NCBI RefSeq assembly: GCF_001307155.1
Contig: NZ_CP012830.1
Location: 5,268,501-5,332,500 of the forward strand
Direction of reading: 5' to 3'
Length of the DNA: 64,000 nt
Source of the DNA: Pseudomonas fluorescens
GTDB lineage: Bacteria; Pseudomonadota; Gammaproteobacteria; Pseudomonadales; Pseudomonadaceae
Part shown: positions 8,801 to 16,562 of the stretch, in pieces
Numbering within the stretch: the first letter of the stretch is position 1
How the letters are laid out: each line of letters begins with the position of its first letter
Position numbers and translations under genes: made by a program
Notes under the pieces: model-generated
The model's database searches: none
Told to the model about the DNA's origin: nothing
The model's input: only the letters and a program-made list of their open reading frames with translations

Positions 8801-10225
8801 TGCGCGACACCCGATGAGCTGCTGGCAGCGCAAGCCGAGGTTCCACCGGTGATGGAGGACCTGTCGTCAAGCGAAGCGCCGGCCTATTACCTCTATACCT
8901 CGGGCACCACCGGAAAGCCCAAATGCGTGGTGCTGAGCAATCGAGCCACCGCCAATGTCATTGGCAGCACCCTTGAGCGCTGGGCCGTGACCGAGCGCGA
9001 TGTGTTCATGTCCGTAACCCCGCTTCACCATGACATGTCGGTTTTCGACGTGTTGGGCTGCCTGACAGCGGGGGCGACGCTGGTACTGCCTGGCCATGGC
9101 GAGGAAAAGGATGCGGTGCGCTGGAATCAGTTGATTGCCCTGCATCAGGTGACGTTGTGGTGTTCGGTGCCCGCCATCCTGGAGATGCTTCTTTCTTGCC
9201 GCGCCGCTCATGACTTGAAGAGCCTGCGCCTGATTGCGCAGGGGGGGGACTACATCAAGCCCGCTGTGATCGCCGAGCTGCGCGCGCTGCTGCCGGACTC
9301 CCGGTTGATCTCCCTTGGGGGGCCGACGGAGACAACCATCTGGAGTATCTGGCACGAAATCACTGCTGATGACCAAGCGCTGATCCCCTACGGCAGGCCC
9401 TTGCCCGGTAACCGTTACTTCACCCTTGATTCACAGGGTGAGCATTGCCCGGCGGGCGTTGTCGGCCGAATTCACACGGCCGGTGTCAATCTCGCACTGG
9501 GCTATCTGGAAAACGGCGAGCTGACACAGAGCGAGTTCGTGACCGTCAACGATGAACATGGCCAGGCCGTTCGTGCGTTCCGCACCGGTGACTGTGGTCG
9601 CTACCGTCGCGATGGCACCTTGATCTTCGACAGTCGGGTCAACGGCTATGTGAAAGTTCGCGGTGTACGGGTATCGCTTCCGGATATCGAGATCGAATTG
9701 ATCAATCACCCATCGGTCAGGCACGTGCTGGTCGTGGATTATGGCGAGCAGCGTCGAGGTGAGGTCTGCATCGGTGCGCTGTATGTCGGCCAGCAGGGTG
9801 CCGCGGAGCTGACGGCAACCGAGTTGCGCAACTATGCCCGCCAACATCTGCCGCATTCCCATGTCCCCACGCGGTTCTTGAGCGTGGATGAGTTGCCGCT
9901 GTCGCAAAACGGCAAGCCTGATCGCCAGCGTGCCCGCAGCCTGCTCACTGCGCCGGCGAATGAAGTGGCCGAGCCTGCCGCCAGAATCATCTCGACCAAG
10001 AGAAACAAGGTGCTGGACCTCTACTTGAGTGTATTGGGCCGCCCGTTGGAAGACGGGGTCAATGACGCGGTGGATTTCATCAGCCTGGGGTTGCGTCCCC
10101 AGCATTTGAAAGCCATTTCGGCGCGGTTCCAGGAAGACTTTTCGGTGGTGCTTTCACCCGGGCAATTGCTGCGCTGCCGCAATGCACACGACGTCGAACG
10201 GCTGCTCATGGCTGAAGGCTCGTGA
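5873..10225 (+). CDS. pmsD: NRPS: cyclisation-cyclisation-adenylation with degenerate carrier domain
   Basis: A 1450-residue NRPS. Two cyclisation domains are seen, Cy1 (about 1-430, DMIAIDPSS near 132) and Cy2 (about 440-865, DALILDGRS near 563); both keep the DxxxxDxxS motif. The adenylation domain (about 870-1360) has LYTSGTTGKPK (A3), GGPTETTIWS (A5), FRTGDCGRYRRDG (A7) and LPLSQNGKPDR (A10). By pathway analogy it activates threonine. The Cy domains would join salicylate and threonine and close a methyl-oxazoline. The last 75 residues look like a carrier domain, but the conserved LGGxS site reads LGLRP, so the phosphopantetheine serine is replaced by proline. Threonine must then be held elsewhere, most likely on PmsG. 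Two Cy domains before one A domain resemble VibF and BasD. It starts divergently from pmsC behind a Fur-like box. Confidence 0.92.
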   Translation: MRELTSMQAACWIGRAAHASLGRVSAHLYAEFDGRSIDLERLRTALERVCRLHPMLRVRLNADGLQSIASMDQSPQLEVEDLRSMIESEVARHLLCKREEWTHQQLDLGHCPGVRFSVSLLADDEFRLHVDTDMIAIDPSSFRTLIEDLARFYDDPDGPVPHTPSFFDWYDKARTDTSLKVARERDRIWWRERLAEIAPAPTLPFLEVQPDQARSHRLSTWLGPDERQALQRLARERRMTLSTLMMGLFAVVLGAQTGDRKFRLNVPSFWRPPLVDDVERVVGDFANVLILDVDIESARSPAALCTQMAKRMLDLLEHSAYPGVNLMRDLSRHHGSPQLAPVVFTAALDMPGGDLLSERVRRVFGPMNWVISQGPQVALDAQIACADGGILINWDIRLDALPEAWVSNLFDRFVAIVREASVCSAVLDLPFSQRGLPLNALQQAYLLGRSPQMPLGGVAMQEFREYRGSLDPALLRSRLAGMVRRHESLRTRIDAQKLVQFVSDEVQINLQEVDLTALSPDDALGYVEARREAYAHALFELDRSPWNVTVFLLPEGHLRVFVRLDALILDGRSIATLMVELFDGVVGEEPFTEVMPEPEDLARQRKADAVYWKDKLASVSGAPRLPWITPLDQVGASRYERQSLLVPKAVFSAFCKLGARQRLFKNSALMALVLEVLSHWVDEGGVCVAVPVAPQTSGAFANRSSFIAVNWSTDPDGFAQRATQLQVDVLEGLQHLAFSGVDLARLLFESHGPGPVLPVVITNGFSWPVSPADSPMSLCGGLTQTPQVGMDIRFSANAEGALVFDIDYAREVLDPAVVSDILSAFERAIGQITANGVFAIDTPAIIDRRHYRLNSPVTEACHAAFLGQIASNIFDRSNARIALISGDRQISYAELGDGVCRVIAALRARGLSRGNVVAICLPRSPEHTMVTLACALTGLIWVPIDASAPEERRLFLLENCRPDLVVITQGESVERPCATPDELLAAQAEVPPVMEDLSSSEAPAYYLYTSGTTGKPKCVVLSNRATANVIGSTLERWAVTERDVFMSVTPLHHDMSVFDVLGCLTAGATLVLPGHGEEKDAVRWNQLIALHQVTLWCSVPAILEMLLSCRAAHDLKSLRLIAQGGDYIKPAVIAELRALLPDSRLISLGGPTETTIWSIWHEITADDQALIPYGRPLPGNRYFTLDSQGEHCPAGVVGRIHTAGVNLALGYLENGELTQSEFVTVNDEHGQAVRAFRTGDCGRYRRDGTLIFDSRVNGYVKVRGVRVSLPDIEIELINHPSVRHVLVVDYGEQRRGEVCIGALYVGQQGAAELTATELRNYARQHLPHSHVPTRFLSVDELPLSQNGKPDRQRARSLLTAPANEVAEPAARIISTKRNKVLDLYLSVLGRPLEDGVNDAVDFISLGLRPQHLKAISARFQEDFSVVLSPGQLLRCRNAHDVERLLMAEGS

Positions 10226-10317
10226 GCGCCTCTGAATAATATTGAAATGAATGGAGAGGGGCACCACAGAGCGTGCTCCCTTCTATCCAAAAAGCAGTCC
10301 CTTTGGAGATGGATCGG

Positions 10318-11637
10318 ATGACGGATATACCCACTGTAGATATTGCCGGTGTTGGCATTGGGCCCTTTAATCTCGGGCTGGCTGCATTACTGTCCAGGCA
10401 CACGGGCGTGACGGGTATTTTCCTTGATCGCAAAGCGGAATTTCGCTGGCATGAAGGACTTCTCTTGCCAGGCACGACGCTTCAGGTTCCCTTCCTGGCG
10501 GACCTGGTGACGATGGCTGACCCCACGCATCCACTGAGTTATCTGAACTACCTGCATCAGCACGATCGCCTGTATCAGTTCTATTACTACGAGAACTTTC
10601 AGGTGCCGCGGCGCGAGTACGACCATTACTGCCGATGGGCGTCGCAGCAGTTGCCCGTCTGCCACTTCGGCGAAGACATCTGTGATGTGAGCTATGACGC
10701 GAGCGTTGACCGATTCCTGATTGAGAGCCAGTCCGTGTCCGGCTTCAAACGCCGTTACTACAGCCGGGACCTGGCGATTGGCGTCGGCACCGTGCCGCTG
10801 TTGCCGAAATGGGCCCAGCTCAAGAGCACGCCGCCGGTCATGCATTCGGCAGAGTTCGGCAAAAGGCAGGAGCAGTTGGCGCAGTGCCGACGGGTCACGG
10901 TGATTGGCTCCGGGCAGAGTGCGGCGGAGTGCGTGCTGGCATTGTTCAACGAGTTGACCCCCGAACGGATTGCGGCCGGAGCTTCGATTCGCTGGATCAC
11001 GCGTTCGCCAGGCTTCCATCCCATGGAGTATTCAAAACTTGGGCAGGAGTGCTTTACGCCATCCTACATGGAGTACTTCCACAGTATTCCACGGGAACGT
11101 CGCCGAGATATCGTTGCGGGGCAGGGGTTGCTGTACAAGGGCATCAGTTTTTCGACCATTGCCCAGATCTACGACCTGATCTACGAACGCTCGATTGGCG
11201 GCGCTGATACAGGTCTGACGTTGCTTTCCAACTGCGAGGTCGAGACTGTGGAGGATGTCGACGGCACGCTGCGAATTGTCTACCGGCACCGCGAACTGGA
11301 CCAGACCGGCACCCTTGAGGCCGATGCCATTGTTGCGGCGACGGGTTACGGGCATGCCTGGCCACAGTGGTTTGAACGGCTCAAAGGCGTTGTGCTTGAA
11401 ACCGATGAATTCGGCGACTGTATCGTCCAGGAAGATTTTACGGCGCGCCGCTGCGACGAAGGCACGGGCCGTATTTTTGTGCAGAACGCGGAGATCTTCC
11501 AGCACGGTGTGGGTTCGCCGGATCTCGGGGTAGCGGCCATTCGCAATGCGACAATTGCCAACCGGCTACTCGGTCGAACGCACTACCGCTTGCCCAAGCG
11601 CTCATCGTTCCAGCGCTACGGGATGCATGAAGCGTAG
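10318..11637 (+). CDS. FAD/NADPH-dependent N-monooxygenase, probably histamine N-hydroxylase
   Basis: A 439-residue member of the lysine/ornithine N-hydroxylase family (IucD, PvdA, BasC). It carries the N-terminal FAD motif GVGIGPFNLGLAALL, the FLADLVTMADPTHPLSYLNYL segment typical of the family, a central NADPH motif VTVIGSGQSAAECVLAL (near 190-205) and the C-terminal ATGYGHAWP motif. Because the cluster has a histidine decarboxylase and no ornithine or lysine chemistry, the likely substrate is histamine, giving N-hydroxyhistamine for chain release, as BasC does in acinetobactin synthesis. ATG 10318 is preferred because GGAG lies nine bases upstream; an open frame reaches back to 10273. It is 92 bp downstream of pmsD and probably co-transcribed. 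Published pseudomonine symbols vary, so none is given. Confidence 0.9.
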   Translation: MTDIPTVDIAGVGIGPFNLGLAALLSRHTGVTGIFLDRKAEFRWHEGLLLPGTTLQVPFLADLVTMADPTHPLSYLNYLHQHDRLYQFYYYENFQVPRREYDHYCRWASQQLPVCHFGEDICDVSYDASVDRFLIESQSVSGFKRRYYSRDLAIGVGTVPLLPKWAQLKSTPPVMHSAEFGKRQEQLAQCRRVTVIGSGQSAAECVLALFNELTPERIAAGASIRWITRSPGFHPMEYSKLGQECFTPSYMEYFHSIPRERRRDIVAGQGLLYKGISFSTIAQIYDLIYERSIGGADTGLTLLSNCEVETVEDVDGTLRIVYRHRELDQTGTLEADAIVAATGYGHAWPQWFERLKGVVLETDEFGDCIVQEDFTARRCDEGTGRIFVQNAEIFQHGVGSPDLGVAAIRNATIANRLLGRTHYRLPKRSSFQRYGMHEA

Positions 11638-11648
11638 AGCTTGATGTG

Positions 11649-11687
11649 CAGGGTCTTGTTAACACTTTTGGCGTTACCAAGACCCTG
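11649..11687. terminator. Inverted repeat between convergent NRPS genes
   Basis: CAGGGTCTTG and CAAGACCCTG form a perfect 10-bp stem around a 19-base loop, between the stops of the monooxygenase gene and the convergent pmsG. There is no clean T-run on either side, so it is a possible bidirectional terminator only. Confidence 0.5.
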
Positions 11688-11695
11688 ATTGAGGG

Positions 11696-13864
11696 TTATG
11701 CGTGGATATGATTCAGGGCGATGCCGGCTGCATCTGGCGTTGTGAAGCGTGCAAACACGTGATCGATCATTGCGCTGAGGCGTGCCATCTGTTCGGCGCT
11801 GTAACGCTCCGAACGGTAGGTGATCACCAGGCGCAGTGAGCGTTTGCCGTCGATCAGGTTTTCCAGGATCTCGAACTGAATACCGAACATCGATTGGTTC
11901 TTGTCCGGGTCAATCTGTCGGTAGCGGATCGTTCCTGCGTCTGGCGTGTTCAGGGTGCCGTTCAATGCGTTGTTGGCATGAATCTGGATATAAACGTCGA
12001 ACAGCAGGCCGTCTGCAGCCGTCATGCCCAAGGCTTGTTGAATCGTCTCCATCGGCACATCGGCATAAGCCATGGAGTCATTGATCAGGTGGGTGACATT
12101 TTCGATCAGAGTGCCCACTGTCTGCTGAGGATCGAACTGCACCCGGTGCGCGACCATGGTGGTGAAGTAACCGACCGTTTCGTAAAACCCGGGGTCGGTG
12201 CGCCCGGAAGCCGATGTGCCGATCACCAGGTCCTGCAAGTCACCGAGTTTGTGCAGGGACAGCGCGATGGCCGTATAGACCACGCCGAACAGCGACGAGT
12301 TGTTCTGTCTGGCGAAGGCATACAGGTTATCGGTGAGGTCCTGGTCGGGTTTGATTTCGAACCATTGAGCCTTCGTCGAAGCGGCTTCGGCAGGCGCGCT
12401 CGCCTGATGATCAGGGGAGGGCAGTGTCAAACCGCGGGTTGCATCACGCAACAGGCTCGTCCAATAGTCGAGATGCTGCTGATTGACGCCGGTACTTTGT
12501 TCTTGCACGGCGAACTCGTGGAATGAGCGGGCAGGCGCTTCCCAGGTCGGCGCTTTGTCGGCGGCACGGGCGAGGTAGGCTTGGGCCAGTTCTTCCATCA
12601 TGACGTTGAGCGACCATTCATCAATGGCCATGTGATGGATCAGCAAAGACAGGGTTTGGCGCTTGCGCTGCGAGTCGTAAATGAAGCGAACCCTGAGGGG
12701 CAGTTCGCGGGCCAGGTCGAACTGATAAGCGGCTTCGCTTTCCAGTGTTGCCCCTCGGCTCTCATGGCTGGGCCAGAACCATTTGTAGTGGGACAGTTGC
12801 GCGACCGGCACGATTTGCTGATACGCCTCAGCGTCCTGGAAGTGGAAGGTCGTACGCAGGCTGGCATGGCGGATGAGCAGGTCGCGGAAGGCTTGCTCGA
12901 ACAGCGCTTCATCCACGTTGTCGAGGAAATCCAAGGCAAAGGGCAGGTTAAAAATCGTCCCGAACCCATAGGCGACATAGGCCCGCCCGAGGGAGGCCTG
13001 GGCCAGCGCGAAAGGCGCCCGCTGCACGTCCTGTGGCAGGCCAGGCGCAGACGCTGCCGGGTTGTCATGCGCAATGACGTGGGCCCGTGATGCCAGGGCC
13101 TCGGCGGTAGGGGCGCTGAAAAAATCATTGAACTGGACTTCGATGCCGTGGCTGCTCAATAGCTTGCCAATGATGCGGGTGGCCAGCAGGGAGTGGCCGC
13201 CGAAATCAAAGAAGTCATCTGTAAGTTGCATGTCGGGCTCAGCCAGGGCACCACGGAATTCGCCAAGGATAATCGCCGCCACTTCACTGCTGTTGGCCAC
13301 TGGCCGGGCGTTGGGTGCGCTGGCTGCTGGCGCTGCATCCTTGCCATCGGCCTGACGGCGCAACCACGGGGTGTCGCTGGTCGAGTGACCGACATAGGCG
13401 TTCAGGACCCCGCGATACAGGTCGATCTCCTGGCAGGTCTGGTCGAGGATCTGATGGATCACGAACGCCAGGATAACGTTCTGCCTGGTTTGAATCATCA
13501 GCGCCTTGAATGGCGGCTGGCTTTGCGCGTCCCACGATGCCGCTTGCCGCGAGAGCAATTGCTCGGTGGCTTCGGCGTCGGAGTGTGAGCGAATGAGTTC
13601 GACACAGGATTTCCAGTCACTGGCGTGGATTTTGTCCACCTCGCCGTCGTCGTTGAATTGATAGCGTGCATTCAAATCAGGCAGTGCTTCGATGACGGCC
13701 TTGATCGCCAACTCAAGCCTTGAAAGATCGACATCAGCATCGAGCCGCCAGGCGCAGAGGTGTTTGAGAATGCGTTCGGGGTATTGCTGCTGCAAGAGCC
13801 AGATATGTTCCTCGTGACCGTTGACAGATAGCTTCGGTAACGAATCTGGACTGAGTTCCATCAT
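11696..13864 (-). CDS. pmsG: NRPS: half condensation domain - carrier (PCP) - condensation domain
   Basis: A 722-residue NRPS without an adenylation domain. Residues about 10-185 resemble only the N-terminal lobe of a condensation domain, and its HHxxxDG site reads HQILDQ, so it is probably inactive or structural. A carrier domain follows (about 205-285) with an intact DFGGHSLLA serine site. The full condensation domain (about 300-720) keeps HHMAIDEW. It most likely holds threonine loaded in trans by PmsD, then uses the C domain to pass the salicyl-oxazoline to N-hydroxyhistamine, which releases pre-pseudomonine without a thioesterase. BasB plays the matching role in acinetobactin. GGGA precedes the ATG at 13864; a longer open frame upstream has no homology. 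It is divergent from the sigma factor gene. The symbol follows the P. entomophila naming as I recall it. Confidence 0.85.
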   Translation of the reverse strand: MMELSPDSLPKLSVNGHEEHIWLLQQQYPERILKHLCAWRLDADVDLSRLELAIKAVIEALPDLNARYQFNDDGEVDKIHASDWKSCVELIRSHSDAEATEQLLSRQAASWDAQSQPPFKALMIQTRQNVILAFVIHQILDQTCQEIDLYRGVLNAYVGHSTSDTPWLRRQADGKDAAPAASAPNARPVANSSEVAAIILGEFRGALAEPDMQLTDDFFDFGGHSLLATRIIGKLLSSHGIEVQFNDFFSAPTAEALASRAHVIAHDNPAASAPGLPQDVQRAPFALAQASLGRAYVAYGFGTIFNLPFALDFLDNVDEALFEQAFRDLLIRHASLRTTFHFQDAEAYQQIVPVAQLSHYKWFWPSHESRGATLESEAAYQFDLARELPLRVRFIYDSQRKRQTLSLLIHHMAIDEWSLNVMMEELAQAYLARAADKAPTWEAPARSFHEFAVQEQSTGVNQQHLDYWTSLLRDATRGLTLPSPDHQASAPAEAASTKAQWFEIKPDQDLTDNLYAFARQNNSSLFGVVYTAIALSLHKLGDLQDLVIGTSASGRTDPGFYETVGYFTTMVAHRVQFDPQQTVGTLIENVTHLINDSMAYADVPMETIQQALGMTAADGLLFDVYIQIHANNALNGTLNTPDAGTIRYRQIDPDKNQSMFGIQFEILENLIDGKRSLRLVITYRSERYSAEQMARLSAMIDHVFARFTTPDAAGIALNHIHA

Positions 13865-14020
13865 GGAAATTTCCCGCCTTATCAAACTGAACAGTAAGAA
13901 GTAGAGGTGGCACCGAGTGCCGACAGACCGATCCTCGGTCTGGTGTAACGCCCAGGCTCCGGGCGTCAAAGGAGTTGCAATGAGGTCGCATTGCAGGGGC
14001 TCTATGAACACCGTATGATG

Positions 14021-14039
14021 TTAAATAATAATCATACCT
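14021..14039. promoter_or_regulatory. Fur-box-like site between pmsG and the sigma factor gene
   Basis: An AT-rich stretch containing AATAATCAT matches the Fur consensus at about 11 of 19 positions. It is weaker than the site at 5801 but lies in the divergent control region of an iron locus. Confidence 0.45.
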
Positions 14040-14092
14040 ATTCGCATTAGTCAAAATCTGATCGCGAAGACCATCGTCTCAGGAGAGGTGTT

Positions 14093-14611
14093 GTGGACAA
14101 CGGAGCGTTCGCGTCCCAGGAGCAATTTGAAAAGCTGTATGTCGACCATTACCGCTGGTTGTGCAATTTGTTGCGTCGCAAGCTGGGCAATTCGGTGGAT
14201 GCCGCGGACCTGGCCCATGACGTCTATCTCAATCTCATCAGGAAGGGCCGGGTTCCCTCGACCGAGAATTCACGCCGTCATCTGACTCAAATCGCCAAAG
14301 GCATGGTGATAGATCTGTATCGCCGCCGGCATCTTGAGGCCAGCCATCTGGAAGGGCTGATGCAGCAAGCCGAGCCTCAGGTGCCATCAGAAGAGGTTCG
14401 TGCGCTGGCATCCGAGGCCCTGTCACAGATCGATGTTGCCTTGCATAACAAGCCACTCAAGGCCCGCGAAGCGTTGCTGATGTGCAAGTTGCATGGCATG
14501 GGCCACCGGGATATCGCGGCCGAGTTGAAGGTGTCGGTGTCCTCCGTCGAGAAATACATCGCTGCGGGCCTTCGGGCCTGTCACCCATTTGCATCGGGGG
14601 CTGGCCTGTGA
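14093..14611 (+). CDS. ECF sigma factor, FecI/PvdS-like
   Basis: A 172-residue extracytoplasmic-function sigma factor. Region 2 is visible as FEKLYVDHYRWLCNLLRRKLGNSVDAADLAHDVYLNL, and region 4 as ALLMCKLHGMGHRDIAAELKVSVSSVEKYI. GTG 14093 follows AGGAGAGG at good spacing. FecI-type factors direct RNA polymerase to iron-uptake or siderophore promoters. No anti-sigma (FecR) gene is adjacent, and the receptor at 22200 lacks an N-terminal signalling extension, so this factor is more likely controlled by Fur directly, as PvdS is, than by surface signalling. It begins the rightward transport run and probably activates the pms and transport genes. Confidence 0.9.
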   Translation: MDNGAFASQEQFEKLYVDHYRWLCNLLRRKLGNSVDAADLAHDVYLNLIRKGRVPSTENSRRHLTQIAKGMVIDLYRRRHLEASHLEGLMQQAEPQVPSEEVRALASEALSQIDVALHNKPLKAREALLMCKLHGMGHRDIAAELKVSVSSVEKYIAAGLRACHPFASGAGL

Positions 14612-14771
14612 CCGGTCGTTCGGTTCACGACGGCGAACGGATTAATCCGCATTTCGATTGAGGATTTTGCGTCGCCGTTCGGAATAAAGGTACGCAACGC
14701 GCAAAACGCTCGAACACAAAGGAAGTCAGGCATGCCTTCAGGCTGTCACCAGTGGTAATTCAGGAGAGCTC

Positions 14772-16562
14772 ATGAGTGATACAGACAAACCCGCCGCCGG
14801 CTCGGTATCCCGGATACTGAAACCCGTACGCGGCCGGCTGATTGTCGCCGCGGTACTGGCCGCCATCGGGACCATGCTGACGATGGTGCCACTGGCCGGC
14901 ATCGCCTATATCGCACAGCTCTCGATGGGGCAGGCCGAGGTCGCTACCGGCTGGGTCCAGATGCAGAGTCAGGTCTGGCAGGTTGTCAGCGTCAGCCTGG
15001 CGTGCCTGTTCCTCGGCATGACGTTGATTTCGGTGGGCGAGATGGTTGCGCACCTGGCCGACAATCACATCACCGGCCATTTGCGTCTGGCGATTACTCG
15101 TCGACTGGCCAAGGTGCCGCTGGGTTGGTTTACCAGTCGGGCTTCGGGTGAAGTCAAACAGGCAATGCAGGATGACATCGGTACGCTGCACAGCCTGACT
15201 GCGCACTTCTTTACCACGCTGGGCCGTACCGTTGGTGCGATTTTCATCGCCATCCTGTACCTGTTTGCCATGGACTGGCGCATGGCGATTGTCTCCCTGC
15301 TGCCATTCCCGCTGTTTTTCCTGTTTTTCTCCAGGGCAACCAAGGCCAGTGGGGCGAACATGCAATCGTTCGGTGCCGGTATGGCACGTATCAACAACGC
15401 AGTGGTCGAGTTCGTCAACGGCATTCCCGTGGTCAAGGCCTTCGGTGTCGAGGGCAAGGCCCATGGCAGTTACCGTGAGGCGGTGGATGCCTTCGCCGAA
15501 GCGTTCACCGACTTCACCCGGCCGCTGGTCAGTGCAATGGCCAACGCCCATGCAATGGTTACCCCGGTTGCGGTACTCGGGGTGGTGCTGGCCTTTGGCA
15601 CTTTGTTGGTGAGCCTGGGCTGGATCACGCCGGTAGAAGTCTTGCCCTTCGCTTTGGTGGCGCCGGGCATCTGTGCGCCACTGCTGCTGTTGAGCTACAT
15701 CACTCACGACCTGAACAATGCGACCGCCGCTGCCCAGCGTGTGCATGGGCTACTGGAAACGCCGGTGCTGGAAACCCTGGCGGGCGAATCCCAGCAGTTA
15801 CCTGAAAATGCCGAAATTCGCGTCGAGCAACTCAGCTATAGCTACGACGGCCAGAACCCGGTGCTCAAGGACATTGGCTTCACCCTCAAGCCCGGCACCG
15901 TGACCGCGATTGTCGGTGCTTCCGGCTCCGGCAAGTCGACATTGGCACGCCTGCTGCTGCGCTTCTTCGATCCGACTGAAGGGCGCATTACGCTGGGCGG
16001 CGTCGACATCAGGCAAATCGAGAGCGCGCAGTTGTACCGGCGCATCGGTTTTGTGTTGCAGGAAGTGCGTCTTATCCATGCCAGCCTGCGCGACAACATT
16101 GCCTTGGGCAGGCCGTCGGCCAGCCAGCAGGAAATCGAAGACGCCGCGCGCACCGCGAATATTCACGAGCGCATCCTCGCCTTGCCGCGCGGTTATGACT
16201 CGGTGATCGGTGAGGATGTGCAACTCTCCGGCGGCGAGTTACAGCGCGTGAGTATCGCCCGCGCCGTGTTGCTGGACCCGCCGGTGCTGGTGCTTGATGA
16301 AGCCACGGCGGCAGCCGATGCCGAGAACGAAGTGAAGCTCCAGCAAGCGCTATCGCGATTCGCCCGGGGCCGCACCTTGATGGTGATCGCTCACCGGCTC
16401 GATACGGTGATGCACGCCGACCGGATCATTCTGATCGACAACGGTACGATTTGTGAGCAGGGACGTCATCACGAACTGCTCGCCCGCAAAGGCCGCTACG
16501 CCCGACTGTGGGCACTGGGCGGCTACGAACAGGCCAAGGAACAGGCGGTGCCGTCATGCTGA
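14772..16562 (+). CDS. ABC exporter half-transporter (type IV fold), siderophore-linked
   Basis: A 596-residue protein with an N-terminal six-helix membrane domain (about 15-310) and a C-terminal nucleotide-binding domain. Walker A is GASGSGKSTL (near 380), the signature is LSGGELQRVSIARA, Walker B VLVLDEATAAAD, and the switch histidine IAHRLD. It follows an AGGAGAG ribosome site. It overlaps the next gene by 7 bp, so the two probably form a heterodimer. The pair resembles BarA/BarB of the acinetobactin cluster and YbtP/YbtQ or IrtA/IrtB. Such pairs either export siderophore or move ferric siderophore across the inner membrane. A separate FecCD-type importer follows directly, so export of the finished siderophore is the more likely job. 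Confidence 0.88.
   Translation: MSDTDKPAAGSVSRILKPVRGRLIVAAVLAAIGTMLTMVPLAGIAYIAQLSMGQAEVATGWVQMQSQVWQVVSVSLACLFLGMTLISVGEMVAHLADNHITGHLRLAITRRLAKVPLGWFTSRASGEVKQAMQDDIGTLHSLTAHFFTTLGRTVGAIFIAILYLFAMDWRMAIVSLLPFPLFFLFFSRATKASGANMQSFGAGMARINNAVVEFVNGIPVVKAFGVEGKAHGSYREAVDAFAEAFTDFTRPLVSAMANAHAMVTPVAVLGVVLAFGTLLVSLGWITPVEVLPFALVAPGICAPLLLLSYITHDLNNATAAAQRVHGLLETPVLETLAGESQQLPENAEIRVEQLSYSYDGQNPVLKDIGFTLKPGTVTAIVGASGSGKSTLARLLLRFFDPTEGRITLGGVDIRQIESAQLYRRIGFVLQEVRLIHASLRDNIALGRPSASQQEIEDAARTANIHERILALPRGYDSVIGEDVQLSGGELQRVSIARAVLLDPPVLVLDEATAAADAENEVKLQQALSRFARGRTLMVIAHRLDTVMHADRIILIDNGTICEQGRHHELLARKGRYARLWALGGYEQAKEQAVPSC

Noticed and set aside
14760..15746. Minus-strand frame of 328 codons opposite the ABC exporter
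   Set aside because: Gln/His/Arg-rich translation typical of antisense GC-rich DNA.
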